Assembly: GCF_006440675.2 (NCBI RefSeq)
Contig: NZ_CP083951.1
Coordinates: 620,001-684,000 of the forward strand
Reading direction: 5' to 3'
DNA: 64,000 bases
Source of the DNA: Mesorhizobium sp. B2-8-5
Lineage (GTDB): Bacteria; Pseudomonadota; Alphaproteobacteria; Rhizobiales; Rhizobiaceae
Positions 1 to 8,236 of the stretch are shown here, piece by piece. Each line of letters starts with the position of its first letter. The first letter of the stretch is position 1. The notes under the pieces are model-generated. The model was not told the DNA's origin, did not search any database, and was given only the letters and a program-made list of their open reading frames with translations. A program made the translations under genes and the position numbers.

Positions 1-764
1 TCATAATCGACCAACGAGCCGGTCATGACGCCGGCCTGGGGGCTCAGCATATAGGTGATCAGCCGGGCAAGCTGCGCCGGCTTGACCAGTTGGCCCATGG
101 GCTGCGCTGCCTCGGCCTTTGCCAGCCAATCGTCGGGGGCGTCGTGCCACTTCTTCTGCACGATCGCCTCGCCTTCGGTGTCCATCCAGCCGGGCAGCAC
201 CGCGTTGCAGCGGATGCGGTTCTTCCGGTAGGAGCTCGCAACATTCTTGGTCAGCGTCATCAGCGCGCCCTTGCTGGTCGAATAGGGCGTCAGGAACGAC
301 TGGCCGGCATGCGCCGACATCGACAGCACGTTGACGATCGAGCCGGGCGCCTTGCGTTCGAGCAGATGCGCGACGAGGCCCTGCATCAGGAAGAAGGGGC
401 CGCGCACATTGGTGTCGAAGATCTGGTCGAAAAGCTCTTCCGAGGTCTCGACCAGCGAGCCGCGCGCGGAAGTGGCGGCGGCGTTGACCAGCGCGTTCAG
501 CGTGCCGAAATGCGCGATGGCCGTTGCCACGGCGCGCTTGCAATCGGCGACCTTGGCGACATCGGCGCTGATGAAGATGGCGTCGACGCCGTTCTTCTTC
601 AGCGCCGCGACCGCCCTGTCGCCCTTTTCCTGCGAGCGGCCGATCAGGGCCAGCGCGCGGCAGCCCTCGTCGGCCAAGGCTTCCGCAACCGCGAAGCCGA
701 TGCCCTGCGCGCCGCCGGTGACGATGGCACGCGTTTCTGAATTGCGACCGGCCAAACCGTTCAT
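1..764 (-). CDS. SDR family NAD(P)-dependent oxidoreductase (3' end outside window)
   Basis: Reading leftward from an ATG at 764, about 254 codons stay open to the window edge, so the C-terminus is missing. The N-terminus has the Rossmann motif TGGAQGIG (about residues 16-23). Further on are an NAAAT stretch, a serine in the VLSMSAHAG strand and a YSTSK catalytic Tyr/Lys pair. This is the classical short-chain dehydrogenase/reductase layout, so it is an NAD(P)-dependent alcohol or sugar oxidoreductase. The substrate cannot be read from sequence. It points the same way as the inositol-type dehydrogenase and importer genes to its right, but a 377-bp gap containing a repeat separates them, so operon membership is uncertain. 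Confidence 0.85.
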   Translation of the reverse strand, partial: MNGLAGRNSETRAIVTGGAQGIGFAVAEALADEGCRALALIGRSQEKGDRAVAALKKNGVDAIFISADVAKVADCKRAVATAIAHFGTLNALVNAAATSARGSLVETSEELFDQIFDTNVRGPFFLMQGLVAHLLERKAPGSIVNVLSMSAHAGQSFLTPYSTSKGALMTLTKNVASSYRKNRIRCNAVLPGWMDTEGEAIVQKKWHDAPDDWLAKAEAAQPMGQLVKPAQLARLITYMLSPQAGVMTGSLVDY

Positions 765-879
765 CGCTCTGCTCCTGTGTTTTGAATGACCAATGGATTT
801 TCGAGGTTCATTGACGTTCCGATCAGCTTCCCGGTGCCTTGTCGCGACGTTCACAACTTGGCCGAGGCGTCCCCAACTT

Positions 880-1062
880 CGTCATCCTAGGGCGAAGCAG
901 GAGCGAAGCTCCGTCGCGGAGACCCTAGGATCCATGCCGTGACCCCGGCCGAAGAATGCCGCGGCGCAGAATTCTGGACCGTTGGGCACCGCTCCGATGT
1001 AACGGCATGGATCCTCGGGTCTGCGCGCGTCGCTTCGCTCCTTGCTCCGCCCGTGGATGACG
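880..1062. repeat. Palindromic repeat family A, copy 1 (about 183 bp)
   Basis: This is a long imperfect inverted repeat in the gap 765-1141. The left arm begins CGTCATCCTAGGGCGAAGC and the right arm ends GCCCGTGGATGACG. Each arm is about 60 bp and has an inner copy of the CCATGCCGT / ACGGCATGG pair. A second copy lies at 5618-5798. Short open frames inside it are a by-product of the repeat and I do not call them genes. The rest of this gap shows no gene. Confidence 0.85.
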
Positions 1063-1141
1063 ACGCGATGGATGTTCCGGCTACTCGCCACCCTTGCAGA
1101 CCAACAAACCGACCATCCTTCAAAGCGTTCGCCCAGCCGGA

Positions 1142-2134
1142 CTAGTCGACGCGGACGGTCTTGCCCGTCTTGGCCGACTGCAAGGCAGCGTCCGCCAGCT
1201 TCAGCGCGATCAGCCCATCCTTGCCGCTCGGTGCCGCCTTCTTGCCTGCGGTGGCAGCGGCGATGAAGGAGGCGATCTCATTGGCATAGGCGTCGATGTA
1301 GCGGGTCATGAAGAAGTCGTGCAGCGGCGGGCGGGTGTAGCCCTTGTCGTTGGCGAGCTCGATCGACACCGGCCGCTGGTTCTCGGCCGCGACCATGCCC
1401 TTGGAGCCATGCACCTCGATGCGCTGGTCGTAGCCATAGGTGGCACGGCGCGAATTGGAGATGACGGCCTGCTTGCCGGAGGCGGTTTCGAGGATGACGC
1501 TGACGCTATCGAAATCGCCTGCTTCGCCGATCTTCCTGTCGACCAGCACGGAGGCGTGGGCGCTCACCGCAACCGGCTCCTCGCCGAGCAGGAAGCGCGC
1601 CATGTCGAAATCATGGATGGTCATATCGCGAAAAATGCCGCCCGAGCGGGCGATGTAATCGAGCGGCGGGGCGCCGGGATCGCGCGACGTGATGGTGACC
1701 ATCTCGACCGTGCCGATGGCGCCGTCATCGATCGCCTTGCGGACGGCGGCGAAATGCGGATCGAAGCGGCGGTTGAAGCCGACCATCAGCGTGGCGCCGG
1801 TCTTTTCGACCACCGCCAGGCATTTTTCGACGCGCTCGACGGAGAGGTCGATCGGCTTTTCGCAGAAGATCGCCTTGCCGGCCTTGGCGAAGCGCTCGAT
1901 CAGATCGGCGTGGGTGTCGGTCGGCGTGCAGATGATGACGGCGTCGATGTCCTTGGCCTTCTCGATCGCCTCGATCGTGCGGACTTCCGCGCCATAGGCG
2001 GAAGCGAGCTCCGTCGCCGCTTTCTCGAACGCATCGGCGACGGCGACCAGCTTGGCCTGCGGGTTGGAGGCGACGGCGCGGGCATGCACCTTGCCGATAC
2101 GGCCGGCGCCGAGGAGAGCGAAGCGGAGTGTCAT
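1142..2134 (-). CDS. Inositol 2-dehydrogenase-like Gfo/Idh/MocA oxidoreductase
   Basis: This is a 330-aa NAD-dependent dehydrogenase of the Gfo/Idh/MocA family. It has the N-terminal GAGRIG nucleotide loop (residues 9-14), the EKP motif (92-94) and the D170/H174 pair. These match the Lys-Asp-His triad of myo-inositol dehydrogenases, which oxidise a cyclitol ring hydroxyl to an inosose in the cytoplasm. The start at 2134 is preceded by AAGGA; longer upstream reading belongs to the previous gene's other frame. It is the last gene of the minus-strand run after the ABC importer, about 83 bp behind the ATPase. Rhizopine MocA belongs to the same family. The exact substrate (inositol, inosamine or a methylated derivative) is inferred from context. 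Confidence 0.85.
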   Translation of the reverse strand: MTLRFALLGAGRIGKVHARAVASNPQAKLVAVADAFEKAATELASAYGAEVRTIEAIEKAKDIDAVIICTPTDTHADLIERFAKAGKAIFCEKPIDLSVERVEKCLAVVEKTGATLMVGFNRRFDPHFAAVRKAIDDGAIGTVEMVTITSRDPGAPPLDYIARSGGIFRDMTIHDFDMARFLLGEEPVAVSAHASVLVDRKIGEAGDFDSVSVILETASGKQAVISNSRRATYGYDQRIEVHGSKGMVAAENQRPVSIELANDKGYTRPPLHDFFMTRYIDAYANEIASFIAAATAGKKAAPSGKDGLIALKLADAALQSAKTGKTVRVD

Positions 2135-2217
2135 GGAATGTCCTTCGAGGGTGGGTTTTGTAGGCATATCCGCGCCTTCCGGCGCGGATGACTGGTTTGA
2201 TCCCGTCGTGGCCCCCG

Positions 2218-2988
2218 TCAGGCGGCCTGCAGCTCCGCCTGTCCGGTCTTGGCGCCGGTGATGTAGGCGACGATGTCGTTGCCGTCGGTGTCTTGTTTGC
2301 GCAGATTGGCGACGATCTTGCCGCGACGGAAGACGACGATGCGGTCGACCAGGTCGAACACCTGGCGCATGTTGTGGCTGACCAGGATCAGCGGCTCGCC
2401 GTTTTCCTTCAGCGTGCGGATGATGTTTTCGACCTGCGCCGTCTCTTGCACGCCGAGCGCCGCCGTCGGCTCGTCCATGATGATCAGCTTGGAGGCGAAG
2501 GTCGCGGTCCTGGCGATCGCCACGCACTGGCGCTGGCCGCCCGACATGTGGCGAATGGTGCTGGAGAGGTTCGGGATCTTCACCGCCGTGCGGACAAGTG
2601 CTGCCTCCGTCGCCTTGCGCATCGCCTTGCGGTCGAGGATCGAGAACGGCCCGAGATTGAACAGCACCTTCTCGCGGCCGAGGAACAGGTTCGACGGCAC
2701 GTCGAGGTCGTCGGCCAGAGCGAGGTTCTGGAACACTGTCTCGATGCCCGCCTCGCGCGCCTCGATCGGGCCGGCGAAATTCACCTCCTTGCCGTCGAAC
2801 CAGATCTTGCCGTCGGTGCGCTGCTCGACGCCGGTGATCTGGCGCACGAAGGTCGACTTGCCGGCGCCGTTGTCGCCCATGATGGCGACGTGCTCGCCCT
2901 TGCGCAGCTCGAAATTCGCCTCCTGGAGCGCGTGCACGCCGCCATAGTGCTTGGTGAGGTTTTCGGTCTTCAGAACGATGTCGGACAT
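2218..2988 (-). CDS. Sugar/cyclitol ABC transporter ATP-binding protein (half-size)
   Basis: This 256-aa ATPase carries Walker A GDNGAGKST (38-46), a Q-loop around VFQNLAL, the signature MSGGQRQ and Walker B LIIMDEP followed by the switch histidine in SHNMRQ. It is a single nucleotide-binding domain, unlike the duplicated RbsA/IatA type. It is closer in size to rhizobial FrcA, so two copies should act with the permease. The start at 2988 lies 2 bp after the permease stop, which suggests translational coupling. It powers uptake of the ligand bound by the periplasmic protein encoded at 4204-5145. Confidence 0.92.
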   Translation of the reverse strand: MSDIVLKTENLTKHYGGVHALQEANFELRKGEHVAIMGDNGAGKSTFVRQITGVEQRTDGKIWFDGKEVNFAGPIEAREAGIETVFQNLALADDLDVPSNLFLGREKVLFNLGPFSILDRKAMRKATEAALVRTAVKIPNLSSTIRHMSGGQRQCVAIARTATFASKLIIMDEPTAALGVQETAQVENIIRTLKENGEPLILVSHNMRQVFDLVDRIVVFRRGKIVANLRKQDTDGNDIVAYITGAKTGQAELQAA

Positions 2989-2990
2989 GG

Positions 2991-4067
2991 TCAAGCTCCT
3001 ATCGCGCGGCGGCGCTGGCGCCATTGATCGAGAACGACCGCGCCGACGATGATCACGCCCTTGACCATCTCCTGATAGTAGGCGTCGAGGCGCAGGAAGG
3101 TGAAGCCGGAAATGATGACGCCGAAGATCAGCGAGCCGATCACGGTGCCGATGATGGAACCGCGGCCGCCCGACAGCGAAACGCCGCCGATGACCGCCAT
3201 GGCGATGGCGTCGAGCTCGTACATGACGCCCATGCCGGCCTGGGCGGTGAGGTTCTTGGAGGAGAGAACCACCGCGGCGATCGCTGCCAGGATACCGGCG
3301 ATGGCATAGACCAGCACCTTGTGGTTGGCGATCTTGATGCCGGACATGCGCGCGGCATCCTCGTTGGAACCGATGGCGTAGCAGTGCTTGCCGTATTTCG
3401 TGTAGGTCAGGATGAGCTGGAACAGGATCGCCAGCGAGATGAAGATGACGACAGGCATCAGGCCCTTGCCGATGGCCGCGAAGCTCTCGGTCGGGAACGA
3501 GATCGGCTGGCCCTTCGACCACCATTTGGCGATGCCGCGGGCGGTGACCATCATGCCGAGCGTGGCGATGAAAGGCGGGATGCGGGTGTAGGCGATCAAC
3601 AGGCCGTTGATCAGGCCGGCGATCAGGCCACAGCCGACCGCAACCAGCAGCGGCACGACGACCGGCAGGTCGGTCCAGCCATAGTCGATGAACATCGCCT
3701 TGGGATTGGGATTGCCGTTGACGGTCGCGACTTGCGCGAAGCTCATGGCGATCATGGCGGTGGCGCCGACGATCGAGCCCGAGGAGAGGTCGATGCCGCC
3801 GCAGATGATGACCTGGGTGACGCCGATGGCGATGATGCCGACGATCGACACCTGCAGGATGATGATTTCCAGACGCTGCTGGTTGAAGATCGCGTTGACG
3901 TTCTCGCGGGTGTTGAACAGGAAGCTGTCGCCAAGGAAGACTCGGCCGATCAGTTCGAAGGCGACGACGAGGATGACCAGCGCCAGAAACACGTTGAATT
4001 CGGCGGGCCATGGACGCTTCTTGGCGTCATAGCTCAACCCGCCAATGCCATGCGATGTCTGTGACAC
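2991..4067 (-). CDS. Sugar/cyclitol ABC transporter permease (RbsC/IatP family)
   Basis: This is a 358-aa inner-membrane permease of the BPD_transp_2 type. It has about ten hydrophobic segments starting near residue 25 and a cytoplasmic loop with GSNEDAARMSGI, the usual RbsC-family coupling region. It forms the membrane channel for the neighbouring binding protein and ATPase. The gene order (binding protein, permease, ATPase, dehydrogenase) matches inositol import loci in Rhizobiales and Caulobacter. A strong hairpin lies in the gap between this gene and the binding protein gene upstream of it. Confidence 0.93.
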   Translation of the reverse strand: MSQTSHGIGGLSYDAKKRPWPAEFNVFLALVILVVAFELIGRVFLGDSFLFNTRENVNAIFNQQRLEIIILQVSIVGIIAIGVTQVIICGGIDLSSGSIVGATAMIAMSFAQVATVNGNPNPKAMFIDYGWTDLPVVVPLLVAVGCGLIAGLINGLLIAYTRIPPFIATLGMMVTARGIAKWWSKGQPISFPTESFAAIGKGLMPVVIFISLAILFQLILTYTKYGKHCYAIGSNEDAARMSGIKIANHKVLVYAIAGILAAIAAVVLSSKNLTAQAGMGVMYELDAIAMAVIGGVSLSGGRGSIIGTVIGSLIFGVIISGFTFLRLDAYYQEMVKGVIIVGAVVLDQWRQRRRAIGA

Positions 4068-4093
4068 GTCTTCTTCCTCCGAATGACCGCGCC

Positions 4094-4123
4094 CGTTCTC
4101 CCGCCCGGTGGGGCGGGAGAACG
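4094..4123. promoter_or_regulatory. Intercistronic hairpin between binding-protein and permease genes
   Basis: This is a perfect 13-bp stem (CGTTCTCCCGCCC / GGGCGGGAGAACG) with a 4-base loop, in the 136-bp gap downstream of the binding-protein gene. No T-run follows on the minus strand, so it is not a clear terminator. By analogy with malE-malF, such stems can protect the upstream mRNA so that the binding protein is made in excess. Confidence 0.7.
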
Positions 4124-4203
4124 AAGGGAGCGGCGCCGCTTTAACAGCAGCCGATTTCAGCCGGTCCGATGCGTCGGCGCGCCGCTCATCGAGAAGTCCA
4201 GCC

Positions 4204-5145
4204 TCAGTTCTTCTTCAGGAACTTGTCGATGTTCGCCGGGGTGACAAGCTGGAAGGGCACATAGACCTTGTGCTCGACCTTCTCGCCCTTGGCGAGCTTC
4301 AGCGCCGCGTCGAGCGCGCCGGCGCCCTGGCCGGCGGCGTCCTGGAACACCGTCACATCAAGATCGCCGGCCTGCATCGCGGCCAGCGCGTCCTGGGTGG
4401 CGTCGACGCCGCCGACGACCACCGACTTCATGTCGACATTCGCGGCCTTCATTGCCTGGATGGCGCCGATGGCACTCTCGTCGTTGTTGGCGATGACGCC
4501 GTCGAACGGCTTGCCGGACGACAGCCAGTTGGTCATCAGGTTCTGCGCCTGGTCACGATCCCAATTCGAGGTCTGCTTGTCGATGATCTTGATGAAGCTG
4601 CAGTCCGGGGTGGCGATCACTTCCTCGATGTCCTTGGTGCGCTGCACCGCGGCCTGGTTGGATAGCTCGCCCATGATCACATAGACATTGGCTTCCTTCT
4701 TGCCGGCTTCCTTGAACAGGCGGCAGGCTTCCTTGGTCTCGAGCGTGCCGGATTCGGATTCGTTCGAAGCGACGAAGGCCTGGTTGTCGGGCAGCGAGTC
4801 GACATTGACCGGCTGGCGATTGACATAGACCAACGGGATCTTGGCCGCGGCGGCCGCATCCGACATCGCCTGGGTGGCCGAGGTGTCGACCGGATTGACG
4901 ATGATGGCGTCGACGCCCGATGCGGCAAAATTCTTGATCTGGTCTAGCTGCTTGGCCACGTCGTTCTGCGCGTCCTCGACCTGCAGCTCGACGCCGTCCA
5001 TGCCCTTGGCCTGCGCGATCATGCCGTTGCGCAGCACGGTCAGGAAGTTGTCGTCGAACTTGGCCATCGAAACGCCGATCTTGGCGGCGAAGGCGGATGA
5101 ACACATCAGCGCCGAAAGCGCGACGCCCAAAAGCAGTTTCTTCAT
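4204..5145 (-). CDS. Periplasmic sugar/cyclitol-binding protein of ABC importer (IbpA/MocB-like)
   Basis: This 313-aa protein has a clear Sec signal peptide (MKKLLLGVALSALMCSSAFA, cleavage after AFA). A type I periplasmic binding fold of the RbsB/IbpA class follows: KIGVSMAKFDDNFL, the VDAIIVNPVD strand and the hinge region VIANNDESAIGAIQAMK. The start at 5145 is chosen because GGAGGAG sits just upstream and the signal peptide begins there. It is the first gene of the importer operon and delivers the ligand to the permease. Inositol or an inositol derivative is the best guess, because of the downstream inositol-type dehydrogenase. Confidence 0.92.
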   Translation of the reverse strand: MKKLLLGVALSALMCSSAFAAKIGVSMAKFDDNFLTVLRNGMIAQAKGMDGVELQVEDAQNDVAKQLDQIKNFAASGVDAIIVNPVDTSATQAMSDAAAAAKIPLVYVNRQPVNVDSLPDNQAFVASNESESGTLETKEACRLFKEAGKKEANVYVIMGELSNQAAVQRTKDIEEVIATPDCSFIKIIDKQTSNWDRDQAQNLMTNWLSSGKPFDGVIANNDESAIGAIQAMKAANVDMKSVVVGGVDATQDALAAMQAGDLDVTVFQDAAGQGAGALDAALKLAKGEKVEHKVYVPFQLVTPANIDKFLKKN

Positions 5146-5324
5146 TTTATCTCTCCTCCACTTGGTGTCCGGCTGCACCCATTTGAACCGGAATCCCCGG
5201 TTTGCCCGGGGAATCTCTCCCTGCGGCCATGCGGCGCTGCCAATCCGGTGGAACGCCTCTTCCTCCGTTCGAAACAGACGCTTCGGAACGAAAGAACCAA
5301 AAAGCCTAGTTAGTGAAATATTTA

Positions 5325-5341
5325 TTCCATTTCGTTTGGAA
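5325..5341. promoter_or_regulatory. Candidate LacI-type operator upstream of the importer operon
   Basis: The inverted repeat TTCCA-N7-TGGAA has a central TTTCGTT and lies in an AT-rich stretch about 180 bp upstream of the binding-protein start. Centred CG dyads of this kind are usual for LacI-family regulators, and one is encoded at 5887-6918. The assignment is inference. Confidence 0.35.
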
Positions 5342-5445
5342 ACGTCAAGGGTGATTCCGACTGGGGCAGTCGGTTTTTCGATCGCGATCGTCGCGGCGAA
5401 GACCCACGATCATCGCTGCATGGGCCAGAATCGCGGCAAACCGCC

Positions 5446-5480
5446 GTGAAAGAATCCATCAGCCTGATGGATTCTTTCAC
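5446..5480. repeat. Perfect 15-bp hairpin palindrome
   Basis: GTGAAAGAATCCATC and its exact reverse complement are separated by the 5-base spacer AGCCT, within the 741-bp gap 5146-5886. No T-tract follows on either strand, so a simple intrinsic terminator is unlikely. It may be an mRNA-stabilising stem or a repeat remnant. The rest of the gap holds a candidate operator (5325-5341) and repeat family A copy 2; I see no gene there. Confidence 0.75.
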
Positions 5481-5617
5481 ATCGATCCCATTGCTCCGGG
5501 AGTCAGTTCCCCGACACAGGGATTTTGAAAGGTTGCCGTTTGTCTTGGTGCAGGACTTTCCGTTCATTTCCGTGAATCAGCGCAAACGCCGGGGATTGGT
5601 TGAAGCCGCCCCAACCT

Positions 5618-5798
5618 CGTCATTCTATGGCGGAGCAAGGAGCGAAGCGACGCGCGCAGACCATAGAATCCATTCCGTGACTTGGAAGCGTTGCTGCGGT
5701 GAAGAATTTTGCTCCGTCGCACGCCTTGGCGAAGGTAACGGCATGGATTCCAGGGTCTTCGCGACGGAGCTTCGCTCCTGCTCCGCCCTAGAATGACG
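5618..5798. repeat. Palindromic repeat family A, copy 2 (about 181 bp)
   Basis: This has the same architecture and orientation as 880-1062. It opens CGTCATTCTATGGCGGAGC, closes GCCCTAGAATGACG and contains inner CCATTCCGT / ACGGCATGG blocks. Several stem changes are compensatory between the copies, which suggests the structure matters. The two copies flank the importer operon. Confidence 0.85.
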
Positions 5799-5886
5799 AT
5801 CGCGAAGGGCGTTTCGGCCAATCTCCAACGCATGCCACCTGCCAACGCAAACAAAGCCGACCGGTCAAAATCCCTGTGCTGGGGAA

Positions 5887-6918
5887 CTAGATATTTTCCG
5901 GCAGGTAGATGTCGAAGGGCAGGAAGGTCTGTCCCGGCGCATTGGCCGCGCCGCTTTCGATGGCATGGGCCATCAGCCCGACGAGTTCCCGGCAGAGTGC
6001 CGCGAGCGGTGTCGAGATGACCATGGTGAGGATGTTATCGGCGAGCGCGGCGCGCGAGACGGCGTTGATCTCGTTGCAGATGACGATCGGCATCTCGGCC
6101 GGGCTCGCCGCCCTCAGCGCCGAGACCGCGCCCTCCATGCCGCCGCCGGCGACATAGCAACCGGCAAGATCGGGATGGCGCGCCAGAAGATCGAGCATGG
6201 CGTCATGCGTGACGTCATTGGCCTCGAGGTTGACCAGCGTCTCCATCACGGTGAAGTCCGGCGCGTGCTCGCGGAAATAGGAGCGGAAGCCGATCTCGCG
6301 CAATTCATGGCCGTGGAAGCGATGGCTGCCGACGAAGAGCGCGACCTTGCCTGGCTTCCTGGCGGCCTTGGCGATCATCCAGGCGGCGCTGCGCCCGACC
6401 TTGCGGTTGTCGAGACCGACATAGCCCTCGCGGATACCGGCGGCAAAATCGGACAGCAGCGAGAAGACCGGCTGCCCCCTCGCCTTCAGCGCCTCCACGA
6501 CCGCCGTCAGCGTCGGATGATCCGGGCCGACGACGGCAATGGCTCTCGACTTCGCCGCCAGCCCACGCATCTGGGCGGCAATCTCGTCGGGCGCCAGCGA
6601 GGCGGCGAAATCGACTGTCGCAGCGCCGCGAAAGCGTTGCGATTGTGCGACCGCCAGCTCGAGTTCCCTGGCGAAATCGCCATAGAAGACGTCATTGCCC
6701 CTCAGCAGCAGGAAGCCGAGCCGGTATTCCGGCAATTCCTGTCGCATGCGCTGCTTGATCAGTCCCGCCGCGTGATAGCCGATCTCGGTGGCGGCCTCGT
6801 AGACCCGGCGCGCCGTCTCCTCGCGCACAGGCAGGCGGCTGTTCAGCACTCTGTCGACGGTAGCGACGCTGACGCCCGAGACGCGCGCGAGATCGGTAAT
6901 GGTCGGCCGCTTTGCCAT
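5887..6918 (-). CDS. LacI family transcriptional regulator
   Basis: This 343-aa protein has an N-terminal LacI helix-turn-helix (TITDLARVSGVSVATVDRVL, about residues 5-24). A periplasmic-binding-protein-like sensor domain with an elongated linker follows. It lies between the importer operon, which reads the same way after a 741-bp gap, and the divergent oxygenase operon. It is therefore well placed to control both in response to the imported compound. The ligand is inferred, not seen. The start at 6918 begins the conserved MAKRPTITDLA sequence. Confidence 0.92.
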   Translation of the reverse strand: MAKRPTITDLARVSGVSVATVDRVLNSRLPVREETARRVYEAATEIGYHAAGLIKQRMRQELPEYRLGFLLLRGNDVFYGDFARELELAVAQSQRFRGAATVDFAASLAPDEIAAQMRGLAAKSRAIAVVGPDHPTLTAVVEALKARGQPVFSLLSDFAAGIREGYVGLDNRKVGRSAAWMIAKAARKPGKVALFVGSHRFHGHELREIGFRSYFREHAPDFTVMETLVNLEANDVTHDAMLDLLARHPDLAGCYVAGGGMEGAVSALRAASPAEMPIVICNEINAVSRAALADNILTMVISTPLAALCRELVGLMAHAIESGAANAPGQTFLPFDIYLPENI

Positions 6919-6968
6919 GAATGCTCCATCGCTTATCCGGCTGAGGGTATCTCATTCTGATAGGAAAT

Positions 6969-6981
6969 GATAGAAACTATC
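6969..6981. promoter_or_regulatory. Candidate operator in the divergent regulator/oxygenase promoter region
   Basis: The dyad GATAG-AAA-CTATC lies about 50 bp upstream of the regulator start and 110 bp upstream of the desaturase start. The short arms make this tentative. It does not match the candidate site at 5325-5341. Confidence 0.3.
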
Positions 6982-7091
6982 TTTCTGATGTTGAGCCTAT
7001 CATGGGCTGGCGGTATGTTGAAGTGCAAGCTGGCCATGGACGAGCCCGGACCTGCCGGAGCCGTTCACCAGGCGCTGTTGGAGGAACCTCA

Positions 7092-8198
7092 ATGACGGCC
7101 ATGACGTCTTTGGCAACGCCGCCACGCGACTACAGCCTGACCGGCCGCGATGCAAAACGCGCCGTCGAGAACGGGCTGTCGGCGGCCGAGTGGTACCACA
7201 CCGAAATCCCGCGCAAGCGGATGAAGGAGTTGATGCAGCGCTCGGACCAGCCGGCGATCCGCGACACCATCATATGGCTGGCCGCTTTCATCGTCAGCGC
7301 CGCGGGCGGCATCTGGTTCTGGGGCAGCTGGTGGTGCGTGCCGTTCCTGTTCGTCTACGGCACGCTCTACGGTTCCTCGACCGATTCCCGCTGGCACGAA
7401 TGCGGCCACGGCACGGCCTTCCGCACGCAGTGGATGAACGACGCCGTCTACCAGCTGGCCTGCTTCATGATCATGCGCAACCCGGTGACCTGGCGCTGGA
7501 GCCACACGCGCCACCACACCGACACCATCATCGTCGGCCGCGACCCGGAGATCGCCGTTATGCGGCCGCCGGACCTGCTGCGCGTGGTGCTCAACTTCTT
7601 CGGCATTCTCGACGCCTGGCACGCGGTCGTCGACATGGTGCGCAACGCCGCCGGCGTCATCAGCGCCGCTGAAAAAACCTTCATTCCAGAGCGGGAGCAG
7701 CCGAAGGCGATCCGGGTGGCCCGCATATGGCTCGCCATCTACGTCGCGACCATCGCCTTGGCCCTCTACCTGCATTCGTGGCTGCCGCTGATGCTGATCG
7801 GCCTGCCCCGGCTCTATGGCGCCTGGCATCACGTCATGACCGGCCTGCTGCAGCATGGCGGCCTCGCCGACAATGTCATCGACCACCGCCTGAACAGCCG
7901 CACGGTGCTGATGAACCCGATCAGCCGCTTCATCTACTGGAACATGAACTACCATGTGGAGCACCACATGTTCCCGATGGTGCCCTATCACGCGCTGCCG
8001 AAGCTGCATGAGATGATCAAGCACGACCTGCCAGCGCCGACGCCTTCGATCCTGGCCGGTTATCGCGAGATGGTTCCGGCCTTCCTGCGCCAGTTGCGCA
8101 ACGAGGATTATTTCCTCAAGCGCGCGCTGCCGCCGACGGCGAAGCCCTATCGCGAGGAACTGCATAACGATATTCCGATGGCTGCCGCCGCGGAGTGA
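7092..8198 (+). CDS. Desaturase-like di-iron oxygenase (MocD-like)
   Basis: This 368-aa membrane protein of the fatty acid desaturase superfamily has the three histidine boxes HECGH (102-106), HTRHH (138-142) and HVEHH (288-292). It also has hydrophobic spans around 60-95 and 215-240. The start at 7092 is chosen for the GGAGGA just upstream and the MTAMTSLATP beginning. It overlaps the next gene's upstream frame and is followed 38 bp later by a Rieske ferredoxin and then a reductase, which would supply its electrons. This trio has the composition of mocD-mocE-mocF of rhizopine catabolism, where the system is thought to remove an O-methyl group. A lipid desaturase role cannot be excluded from sequence alone. 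Confidence 0.82.
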   Translation: MTAMTSLATPPRDYSLTGRDAKRAVENGLSAAEWYHTEIPRKRMKELMQRSDQPAIRDTIIWLAAFIVSAAGGIWFWGSWWCVPFLFVYGTLYGSSTDSRWHECGHGTAFRTQWMNDAVYQLACFMIMRNPVTWRWSHTRHHTDTIIVGRDPEIAVMRPPDLLRVVLNFFGILDAWHAVVDMVRNAAGVISAAEKTFIPEREQPKAIRVARIWLAIYVATIALALYLHSWLPLMLIGLPRLYGAWHHVMTGLLQHGGLADNVIDHRLNSRTVLMNPISRFIYWNMNYHVEHHMFPMVPYHALPKLHEMIKHDLPAPTPSILAGYREMVPAFLRQLRNEDYFLKRALPPTAKPYREELHNDIPMAAAAE

Positions 8199-8236
8199 GG
8201 CCCAAAGAAATTCAAGGATATTCGCTGGAGGACGAG

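Noticed and set aside
880..1062. Insertion sequence or prophage remnants
   Set aside because: No transposase, integrase or phage gene is present anywhere in the window. The repeats are short non-coding palindromes.
882..1266. Several short open frames rich in repeated RSPR/RSE-type sequence
   Set aside because: They lie inside palindromic repeat family A and recur in translated form at 5564-5854, which is expected from the repeat itself.
1142..2527. A 461-codon extended version of the inositol-type dehydrogenase
   Set aside because: The first 130 residues are an out-of-frame reading of the ATPase gene. The Rossmann motif begins at the ATG at 2134, which has a good ribosome-binding site.
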